Below, piece after piece: positions 9,412 to 16,402 of a DNA stretch of 22,763 nt (its first letter is position 1; the number at the start of each line of letters is the position of its first letter). The DNA is taken from assembly GCA_032718475.1 (NCBI GenBank), contig JAUCBJ010001158.1:1-22763 (forward strand). Direction: 5' to 3'. Both the position numbers and the translations under genes were made by a program. The notes under the pieces were generated by a model, which searched no databases, had not been told where the DNA came from, and worked only from the letters and a program-made list of their open reading frames with translations. The stretch comes from Nemertoderma westbladi. Lineage: Eukaryota; Xenacoelomorpha; Nemertodermatida; Nemertodermatidae.

Positions 9412-10719
9412 GACGGGAGAGATGAGGGAGAGACGACACCGCCGCGGACCCCGGACGACAACCTAACGATCCGCGAGGCCGCGACGAGATGGTATCGACC
9501 CACGAGGCCGGATTCGTCGACGAGAGACGGTCCGGCGGCCCAGGCGGAGGGCGGCCGTCTACCACAGCGAGGGAGAGACGAGTCGAGAGAAGGGAGAGAC
9601 GAGTCGAGAAAAGGGAGAGACAAGTCGAAGCACGACGGCGATCGACGTACCAATGTCGCCGGCCAGCCACAGGCCGAGGGCGATGGATGGCCCACCGGAA
9701 CGGCGACGGTGGGGCCGCCGGTACGACGCCGGACATGGAGAGAAAGAGGAGAGGTCGGCGACGAGGACGTTGGAGTCAGCGATCGGCTCCGACGGGCTTA
9801 CAATGCCACGAAGGAACAGTTGAGGGAGGCCAAGGAAGGAGCGAAGGTAGATCAGGTGAAGCTAGAGAAGCGGCTAGATGAGTCGAATAAACATTTTAAC
9901 TATCTAGTCCGCTTTGGACAAGGAGAGTTGGCGGGTGAAAGAGCAAGAGGGATTGCCACCGAACTGTTCGAACTGTGGCAATCTAGGGGTATGGAGCCTG
10001 GTGTAGTGTACATAGGGCCATACTTAGTCGATGCCAGGGGAGTTAAGTTAGTGGGTTGGGAGGGGCCGCACGAGGGCGAATCCGAGGTTAACTCCGAGGA
10101 TTCAGTCTCGTCGGTCAGTGAGAACCCCGGAAAGTGGGGGAAAGTTAGTAGGATGGAGGGGCGACGGGAGTCCGTCGCAACCAATAAGTCTGCTACATCC
10201 TCCGCAAAAGTAAGACGGGTGTTGGAGATAAATCTGGCGAATAAATTGAGAGTTGCGACGCTAGACCAGAAAGAGTTAGAGAGGCGACTGAGGGAGGGAC
10301 CGGAATGGTTGGAGAGAGAAAGAGAGTTGGCGAGGGAGTATAGAGAGGGAGCCCTGGAGCGTATAGAGCGGGAGATGAGAGTAGAGGACGAGCCGGCGAG
10401 GCGGTTTGAGATGGTTGCGAGAGGGGCAGAGTTGGCCGAGCAGAGTATAAGAGAGGATAGAGAGAGAGAGGTAGAGGGTAAGCGCATGCGGGATGATTGG
10501 CATGCCCAGCTAAGGAGGCTTATGCAATATCAAGCCAAACAGAAGCGCCGACTAGAACTGGCGCAGTTGGGACTATCAGAGAGTGAGGCTGGCTCGGGTA
10601 GTGTTTACGAGGAGCCAGAAGTAGTGAAAACGTTTGTTAATACCCCACTTACAGGCACCGCACGACAGAACCAGAACTGGTGTAACCGTACGGGCGGGGG
10701 GGGGGGGGTAATAATATAG
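9412..10719 (+). CDS. gag: Gag N-terminal region, charged coiled-coil protein
   Basis: One frame is open from 9412 to the TAG at 10717, but its first ATG is at 9991. An ATG at 9489 opens a different frame (to 9881) that is rich in Arg. So the true start may lie at 9489 with a later indel, or the start codon is lost. The protein is Arg/Glu-rich. A likely coiled coil at about 9782-9900 (RLRRAYNATKEQLREAKEG) is followed by a compact segment containing ELFELWQSRGMEPGVVYIGP. A Ser-rich linker and a second long charged helix (about 10210-10560, LERRLREGPEWLERERELA) come next. A 21-bp repeat (GAGACGAGTCGAGAG type) occurs three times at about 9568-9630. It ends in a 13-G run (10696-10708) that probably shifted the frame. 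The gag assignment is from position between LTR and gag core; I recognise no specific domain. Confidence 0.6.
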   Translation, partial: DGRDEGETTPPRTPDDNLTIREAATRWYRPTRPDSSTRDGPAAQAEGGRLPQRGRDESREGRDESRKGRDKSKHDGDRRTNVAGQPQAEGDGWPTGTATVGPPVRRRTWRERGEVGDEDVGVSDRLRRAYNATKEQLREAKEGAKVDQVKLEKRLDESNKHFNYLVRFGQGELAGERARGIATELFELWQSRGMEPGVVYIGPYLVDARGVKLVGWEGPHEGESEVNSEDSVSSVSENPGKWGKVSRMEGRRESVATNKSATSSAKVRRVLEINLANKLRVATLDQKELERRLREGPEWLERERELAREYREGALERIEREMRVEDEPARRFEMVARGAELAEQSIREDREREVEGKRMRDDWHAQLRRLMQYQAKQKRRLELAQLGLSESEAGSGSVYEEPEVVKTFVNTPLTGTARQNQNWCNRTGGGGGVII

Positions 10720-10720
10720 T

Positions 10721-11122
10721 ATGTTAGGAAATGTTAATATTAATAGTACCGTAGTAGATAACCCTAATCCCTTTATTACAGGCAATATTTTACCCGGTAA
10801 TTTAAATCCAAATACTAATATTAATCCAAATAATTCAAATAATAATATTAATTCAAATATTCAAAATAATCCGAATAATTTAAATTTAAATATTCAGAAT
10901 AATTCAAATAATTTGAATAATTTAGAAAATAATAATATTAACAACGGGGCTATTAATACTAATGTAGGAGACACAGGTAGTCCGGCCAATGGAAGCCTGC
11001 AAGGCAACGCAGTAAGTGCGCAGAGAGTAGCGGGGGCGAGAGACCCCAACGGTAGCCTGCAAGGCAACGCAGTTAGTGCGCAGAGAGTAGCGGGGGTGAG
11101 AAACCTAATGAGGGCCTGGTAG
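10721..11122 (+). CDS. Asn-rich low-complexity segment and 20-residue repeats, gag continuation
   Basis: This 133-codon frame starts at ATG 10721, just after the 13-G run that closes the previous frame. Residues 20-85 are almost only Asn, Ile, Leu, Pro and Ser (NNNNINSN style), encoded by AAT-rich DNA that contrasts sharply with the GC-rich gag around it. Then come two copies of a 20-residue repeat (GSLQGNAVSAQRVAG...) made by a 60-bp DNA repeat. The third DNA copy has lost one base, which shifts the frame into a TAG at 11120. It may be an intrinsically disordered linker of gag, or an expanded AT microsatellite that happens to be open. No enzyme function is suggested. Confidence 0.45.
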   Translation: MLGNVNINSTVVDNPNPFITGNILPGNLNPNTNINPNNSNNNINSNIQNNPNNLNLNIQNNSNNLNNLENNNINNGAINTNVGDTGSPANGSLQGNAVSAQRVAGARDPNGSLQGNAVSAQRVAGVRNLMRAW

Positions 11123-11230
11123 GCCACGTAGTTAGTAGGCAGGAAGTGGTGGGGCTGAGTCAACCCGAGGTGGGCCTGCCAGGCCACGCAGTAGTAGAGA
11201 GAGAGGCGGGGGTAGGTGGACCCAGCCGCA
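10991..11230 (+). repeat. 60-bp coding minisatellite, four copies
   Basis: The GCCTG...GGCAACGCAGT(A/T)AGT unit starts at about 10991, 11051, 11111 and 11171. Spacing is 60 bp except for a single-base loss between copies 2 and 3. Copies 1 and 2 are nearly identical; 3 and 4 are diverged (GGCCACG for GGCAACG). Confidence 0.9.
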
Positions 11231-11257
11231 GTAGAGACAGTGCGTCGACTAGAGAGG

Positions 11258-11866
11258 GGTGTAGAAGTGAAGTAAGAGATAGTGAAGTTAGATGTGGCGA
11301 GTGGGGGCGGGGGCTACGGGTGCCCCACCATGGAAGATTAGTGGCGAGAGAGGGGGGGCAGAGAATGCCCCACAAGGGGGGCATAGAAGTGAAGTAAGAG
11401 ATAGTGAAGTTAGAAGTAGCGGGTGGGGGGGGCTACGGGCGCCCCACCACGGAAGATTAGTGGCGAGAGAAGGGGGGCAGAGAATGCCCCACAAGAGGGG
11501 TGTAGAAGTGTAGTAAGAGTTAGTGAAGTTAGAAGTGGCGAGTGGGGGGGGGGGGGGCTACGGGCGCCCCACCAGGGAAGATTAGTGGCGAGAGAGGGGG
11601 GGCAGAGAATGTCCCACAAGAGGGACATAGAAGTGTAGTAAGAGATAGTGAAGTTAGAAGTGGCGAGTGGGGGGGGGGGGGGGCTACGGGCGCCCCACCA
11701 CGGAAGATTAGTGGCGAGAGAGGGGGGGTAGAAAATGTCCGACAAGAGGGACGCAGAAGTGTAGTAAGAGATAGTGAAGTTAGAAGTGGCGGGTGGGGGG
11801 GGGGGGCTACGGGCACCCCACCATGAGAGATTAGTAGCGAGAGGGGGGGGCAGAGAATGCCCCACA
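11258..11866 (+). repeat. ~119-126-bp G-run minisatellite, five copies
   Basis: Units start near 11261, 11383, 11502, 11627 and 11753 with (G/A)TAGAAGTG(A/T)AGTAAGAG. Each contains AGTGAAGTTAGA, a GGCGAGTG segment leading into a run of about 5 to 14 G, CTACGGGCGCCCCACCA, GAAGATTAGTGGCGAGAG, a 6-8-G run and CAGAGAATG(C/T)CC. The length differences between units come mostly from the first G run. Each unit is open in one frame (EVRSGEWGGG... GAPPRKISGERGG...), but the frame changes from unit to unit with the G-run length. Confidence 0.93.
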
Positions 11867-12875
11867 GGCGTCGGCGGATAATGCGCGGGACAAGTTAGGT
11901 GGACCGCGGCACCCGACGACGGAGAATAGTAGGGGGATGGCAAGTATCCCCAGGAGGGTCCAGCCGGACAGAGTAAAGTCAGATGTTAGCGCCGAGAGTT
12001 GGCGAGCGAGAAGATGTCAGTCAGAAGAGAGAAGAAGATTAGTAGAGTTTAACCGAGAGGTCGAAGATAGAAGAAGATTAGTAGAGTTTAACCGAGAGGT
12101 CGAAGAGAGAAGGAGTGAAGATAATAGAAGAGTCGTTGCTAGGAGCAACCGGAGAGCGAGGACGGATAGCGAGCCGTCGATAGTAGAGATGGAGTTAGGG
12201 TGTCAGTGGGGTTGAACTTCGGGAGATTGCCGTCGATCCGGAGAAATGCACCGCACGCCAGGAGAGGGGTACAGGATGTACCGATACGAAGACGAGAGCA
12301 GGATAGGGGATCGAAGAGAAACTTCCCGACGGGATATAGCTGCCGATCGAGAGTACGGTAGTCACGGGGAGATTCGAGACTCGAGAAGATTAAACTTCGG
12401 TTCGGAAGGGCACATGCAGACTGCAGGACATACTGTAGGCCTTACTGCACATACTATTATAGGCCATGCTTGGAGAGATAGTGTAGGCGATAGGATAGCG
12501 CGAACGACAGGATTAGATCCAGAAGTCGCGGAGTACATACCGGTAGGTAGGCAAGAAGTGGATAGGCCTATATCGGTACCAGCACAGCAGCATGACTATA
12601 ATATCCAGGGACATAACATATATCCAGGGGAGGGGAGAGTTATTGCAGATAGATGTATGGGCCCCAATATATTAACATCAACCCCAGTACCAAACATACC
12701 GGTGGGGGGGGGGGTGACAGGGTGACATTCCCCCATTACAATATCAACAATATACTCGAACAGCAATGAGGACATCGAACCCCCTGGACGAGAACAGGTC
12801 GTGCGACACGGAAATATGGAGGGGGCCGTTACCCCCAATGATATATCCGACGCAATAGAGGAGAACAACAGATAG
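11867..12875 (+). pseudogene. Gag middle region, Arg/Glu-rich, interrupted
   Basis: One frame carries plausible coding sequence across 11937-12875 but is cut by TGA at 12213, TGA at 12723 and TAG at 12873. It includes two copies of a 39-bp repeat encoding RRRLVEFNREVED (about 12030-12110), then an RDIAADREYGSHGEIRDSRR-like basic segment. A Gly-rich stretch lies at the 11-G run (12704-12714), and NDISDAIEENNR at the end. It lies between the minisatellites and the gag core, in the same orientation, so I read it as the central, probably disordered part of gag. I recognise no domain. Stops and lack of a continuous frame mark it as decayed in this copy. Confidence 0.5.
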
Positions 12876-12876
12876 G

Positions 12877-13878
12877 ACGAACGGACCGCACCCAACAGGA
12901 GAATCTGTACAGCGTCCTTCGAACCCATGGGAAGCACAGGCAATGGGAATGGCTACATTAATCGATGCATTAAAGACCAGGATCGAGTTACCACCGGTCG
13001 AGCCATTTAAATTCGACGGAAGTAGGCCGGAAGAATACCTGCAATTTCGGCGTATGTACAGCAATGAGATATTAAGTAAGAACTTGACGCAGGCAGAGTG
13101 CCTAAAATATCTATAGGTGTATACAGGAGGCCCAGCATACGACATCGTGAGGCAGTACCAGGGCATCGAGGGTGGCTTCACGACAGCATGGCGGGCGCTA
13201 GACAGGGAATACGGACACCCAGCCAAGATCATCCGGCAAACCCTGAGAGGTATAACATCCGGTGGCCTACAGGACGACTCCATTAGCATAAAGACCTTTG
13301 CGAACAAGGTCGAGAAGGCGTTAATCGTGTTAAAGACGCTAAACGCGCCATACGAACTCAACGCATCTAATAACATCACCACAATAGCGCAGGCACTGCC
13401 GATCTGGCTGTGGAGCAAGTAGAGGAAGATCGCCTTCTCCACTCGGGAGAAGAAAGGTGCAGAGCCAGGGCTAGAGGAAATGTCAAACTTCCTCAACTAC
13501 GAAGCCGAGTTGATTACAGACCCAGTCTATAGTGGGGATAGTTTGGGGAAGGCACCAAAGATCGAATACAACAGGCCTAAACCCGAACACAATCCTGCAG
13601 ATCCATTCCTGAGAGTAAGACAGTCACTACCACATGCGGCCACACAGGGGGCTACAAGCCCACAGTTAGCTGGGAGTAGGGCCACACCGTGGCAGGGACA
13701 GAAAGAAAATAACACCACAAATAAACACAATCCCAACATGCCCAGTAGGCCGAGTCTAGATAACCAAAACACTAAATCGGTAGATATAAACCTACGCACA
13801 ATACGTGAAGGACTATACAGGGAACGCTATAATCCAGGATTCGAATGTCAATTACATCGGGACGGACAGAACCCATAA
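12877..13878 (+). pseudogene. gag: BEL/Pao gag core (DUF1759-like), two in-frame TAG stops
   Basis: One frame runs through ELPPVEPFKFDGSRPEEYLQ, then NLTQAECLKYL, TAG (13114-13116), VYTGGPAYDIVRQYQ, TTAWRALDREYGHP and SIKTFANKVEKALIVLKTLN to TAG (13420-13422). It then continues through KIAFSTREKKGAEPGLEEMS and a Pro/Asn-rich linker to 13878. The order FDG..., aaQK/ECLkYL, tGgA, A...L...FG.P, and F...v...v..L matches the capsid-like gag of BEL/Pao elements (known as DUF1759). Both TAGs lie where a Gln-like codon would be tolerated. The C-terminal end (CQLH at about 13845) is the first half of a zinc motif whose second half is in the next frame. In this copy no full gag can be made without suppression. 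Confidence 0.75.
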
Positions 13879-15145
13879 GACCATGAGTTGTAAGCACTGG
13901 CAAGCGCTGCCCAAACAAGATCGTGTAGCCTACACAGGCGCAAACGGACTATGTCATCGATGTGTGGTAGAAGGACACAGATCCGGAGAGTGTAGAGAAA
14001 CAGCAGTTAGAGAGTCTGAGACTGGAGGCCAAACAATGGCTACAAGCACGACAGTGGCAAGAAAGAAGAGAAAAGTACTACTCGGGGTAGTACCAGTGAA
14101 GATATCAGGAGAGGGCGGTCGATCAGTAACGACATTAATGCTGGTCGACAGCGGAGCAGCCTTCACGCTGGTGGAGAACTGGGTGGCCGAAGAGATAGGG
14201 CTAAAGACGAGGCCGAATAGAATGGCGGTAACTACCGTCTCAAGTAAAGATGAGATCCTGGAGATGAGGACGGGACGGTACAAGATATCGGCGATTGCAC
14301 CGGGAGGCGACTATGGGGCGACCATCGACCCCATCCAGGTGATAGAATCGATCAATATCAACGCCAGGCGACCAACCAACATTGAGGTCGAACAATATAG
14401 AATCCTGGACAGTATCTATTTCTCAATACCAGAGGTGGACGTTAGGAAGGTATCCATTATAGTAGGAATGGACTGCCCGACAGCCCACGAGAGAATACAG
14501 ACGGTCTTCGGCGAAGACAGGCAGCGGGATCCGACGGCGATCCTCACGCCGTTCGGATGGACGCTTAGCGGCCCAGTTAAAACCAAGATTCCATCTAGGG
14601 TGACGGAGACATCAGGGTGCATGTTACCAGGCACCGAAGACGTTGAGGACGAAGAGGAGAAACAGGAGACAGCAGATAAACCAGACAGGGAAGTAAAAGT
14701 AAGAGAGTGGGCGGAGGAGAATAGATTTCCCAGCAAGTATCGGTATGGGGATGGAGAGGAGCGGATGGCGAGATGTCCGGAGGACAACCCGGAGGAGTGT
14801 CCGGTGGAGTGTCAGGAGGACAATAGTCCGGAGGAGTGTCCGGAGGAGTGTCCAGAGGAGTGTCTGGAAGAGACGCCGGTCTGGTTGAGAGGCATACCGA
14901 CAAGGGGGAAGTCGAGAAGGAAGACAGGATGGAAAGGGATAGGACTACTATTGTACGTTCTGTTTTGTCTGTTCTTTCACTTTCTTTTCATTCTGCCGCT
15001 GGGAGACAACAAGGTGGGAGGTGGCATTTTGATGCCAAGAGACGAGGAAGTTAAGAAGGCGGCGGAGAGACCCGATTATGGGGTGGCAGAAGAGGGAGAA
15101 CCAATTCCTGGTGAGTTGGAATTGGTGGAGAGAGTGTGGCGATGA
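13805..15145 (+). CDS. pro: Zinc knuckle and aspartic protease (BEL/Pao DUF1758-like) ending in a membrane helix
   Basis: 446 codons, intact. Residues 24-29 (HKTMSC) complete a zinc motif begun in the upstream frame. Residues 50-63 (CHRCVVEGHRSGEC) are a canonical CX2CX4HX4C knuckle. The protease starts at about 92. LMLVDSGAAFTLV (111-123) holds the catalytic Asp115 in the D-S/T-G triad, and SIIVGMD (217-223) and TPFGWTLSGPVK (248-259) are the typical downstream BEL/Pao motifs. Retropepsins act as dimers and cut the gag polyprotein. After 260 the expected reverse transcriptase is missing. Instead there is an acidic linker, a Cys-Pro-Glu-Glu repeat (325-355), a basic patch, one strong membrane helix (379-399) and a soluble tail to a TGA at 15143. 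The ORF overlaps the upstream gag frame by 74 bases, so expression would need a frameshift; the ATG at 13805 is not supported. Confidence 0.78.
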   Translation: MKDYTGNAIIQDSNVNYIGTDRTHKTMSCKHWQALPKQDRVAYTGANGLCHRCVVEGHRSGECRETAVRESETGGQTMATSTTVARKKRKVLLGVVPVKISGEGGRSVTTLMLVDSGAAFTLVENWVAEEIGLKTRPNRMAVTTVSSKDEILEMRTGRYKISAIAPGGDYGATIDPIQVIESININARRPTNIEVEQYRILDSIYFSIPEVDVRKVSIIVGMDCPTAHERIQTVFGEDRQRDPTAILTPFGWTLSGPVKTKIPSRVTETSGCMLPGTEDVEDEEEKQETADKPDREVKVREWAEENRFPSKYRYGDGEERMARCPEDNPEECPVECQEDNSPEECPEECPEECLEETPVWLRGIPTRGKSRRKTGWKGIGLLLYVLFCLFFHFLFILPLGDNKVGGGILMPRDEEVKKAAERPDYGVAEEGEPIPGELELVERVWR

Positions 15146-15790
15146 ATAAGAGGACGTATAGGGGGGCAGTGGGAGAATGCCTCCTGGAAAGAATCGATGG
15201 AAGATCAAGGGGGACATTAGAGTTTAGTCGTCCAATATTTTGGACTGAGGGGGGTGGGAATGAGGGCGAGACGCCCTTCCCACGTACAAATAATTATTTA
15301 AATAATAAAAATAATTAAATAATTAAATGAGAAAGTTAGTAGGAGATAGTAAGTAGAAATATTTAGAAGTATGAAAGTTAGTAGATAGTTAGATAGTAGA
15401 AGATAGTAAGAAGATAGTAAGTAAGTTAGAAGATTAGTTAATGTTAGAAGTCGACGGGTATAGGGAGTGTGGTATAAACATACCACGGGAGTAGAGGGTA
15501 CGTAGTACCGAGTTAGGTTAGAAGTCGGTGGGAAAGGGAGTGTGGTATATTAACATGCCACGGGTAGTAGCGAAGGGGTTGTGGGCACCGGAAGCACCAC
15601 GTAGATAGAGGAAGTAGTGGTAGAGAGGTTGTGGGCACCAGAAGCGCCACGTAGATAGAGGTAGTAGCAGAGGGGTTGTGGGCACCCTAAGCGCCACGTA
15701 GTTTGGAGAGTTGGAGAGTTCTAGTTAGAGCTAGTAGAGTTAGAGTTAGTAGAGAGTTAGAGGGTTTTAGTTAGAGTTAGTAGAGTTGAA
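15146..15790 (+). repeat. Purine-rich noncoding tail with hairpin-bearing tandem repeats
   Basis: No coding frame is supported. After an AT-rich patch (15290-15330) come GTTAGTAG/GATAGTAAG repeats. Two 74-bp repeats follow (about 15447 and 15521), each with a small hairpin GTGGTAT...ATACCAC or GTGGTAT...ATGCCAC. Three 47-50-bp repeats (about 15579, 15629, 15675) share GTTGTGGGCACC, AAGC(A/G)CCACGTAG. Then GAGTTAGAGTTAGTAG-type repeats run up to the target site of the nested element. It occupies the place where pol would normally lie. Confidence 0.75.
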
Positions 15791-15811
15791 GTAGTAAGAG
15801 AGTTAGATAGT
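15790..15811. repeat. Target duplication of nested non-LTR element, left copy
   Basis: The 21-22 bases ending GAGAGTTAGATAGT directly before 15812 are repeated exactly at 19353-19374. A long, variable duplication of this kind is the signature of target-primed reverse transcription. Confidence 0.9.
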
Positions 15812-16165
15812 ATTGTCAGGTCAGGTCAGGTCCCCAGATCCTGCTACCACTATGGCAGTAATGTGGTACTACCTGTAGCTGTCAGCCCAGTAGGGCAGGC
15901 CCGATAAGCATAGCCTATTCATTATTTAGTTGATCAAGAGTGGGTTGGTTCAGCCCCGTCAACTAAATAAGTCATTGAGGGCTATAGTGCCTAGGGCACC
16001 ATTGAAGGCAAAGGCTTGATACGCATCTGCATTAGAGATGATACAAGCCCCGCCCTGTCTATACTGGATGCTCCTCTACCAGTGTTAGGTAACCTAACCC
16101 AGGAGGCACACTTGGTTCAGGGTGTAACAAATGGACCCCTGCAGTCGGCAGCAGGGCTGTAGGCC
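15812..16165 (+). other. Structured 5' leader of the non-LTR element
   Basis: It starts with three GGTCA repeats (about 15817-15832). It carries a perfect 12-bp stem TTATTTAGTTGA / TCAACTAAATAA (15922-15933 with 15959-15970), whose loop holds a nested GGG...CCC pairing. Other short pairings are AGCCCAGTAGGGC (about 15883-15897) and TGCCTAGGGCACC (about 15986-16000). The leader is likely the internal promoter region, as is usual for non-LTR elements that carry their own transcription start (inference). Confidence 0.5.
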
Positions 16166-16402
16166 ATGGATAGGTGGAAGGTAATCAACCAACGGCTAGA
16201 CATGCTGACAAAGTCGGCGGAAGGTAATCAACCAACGGCGACCTACTGCGAAGACGCTTGTAGGAGTTGCGACCACAAGCGGTTTACTCCCGCAACTGAA
16301 AGATATGAGTATGAGAACCCTCCAGGAGAAATACCGGCTCGGTCGTCACACGGGTCAACAAGGACCGCGTCCCTCAGTGGTACACCAGGCTGGGGTCGAT
16401 AA
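16166..16402 (+). CDS. Small upstream ORF of the non-LTR element, unknown
   Basis: A 78-codon frame starting MDRWKVINQRLDMLTK that overlaps the start of the main ORF in another frame. A 20-bp direct repeat (GGAAGGTAATCAACCAACGG at 16176 and 16219) duplicates part of it. It has CEDACRSCDH (four Cys/His candidates) but no recognisable RNA-binding or zinc-finger pattern. It may be a vestigial ORF1, or a leader through which the main ORF is reached by reinitiation. It may also be chance. Confidence 0.3.
   Translation: MDRWKVINQRLDMLTKSAEGNQPTATYCEDACRSCDHKRFTPATERYEYENPPGEIPARSSHGSTRTASLSGTPGWGR

Noticed and set aside
9355-9500. tRNA primer-binding site after the 5' LTR, for example TGGTATCGACCCACG at about 9490.
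   Set aside because: It is 135 bases from the LTR end and its complement does not fit the layout of a tRNA acceptor and T arm. No TGG-starting site lies within 20 bases of 9354.
9350-9736. Long minus-strand open frames opposite gag (9350-9736, 9900-10487, 11410-11943).
   Set aside because: They are Ser/Leu/Pro-rich mirror images of Arg/Glu-rich gag or of the minisatellite, with no recognisable domain.
12744-13496. 250-codon minus-strand open frame.
   Set aside because: It is antisense to the recognisable gag core and carries no known domain.
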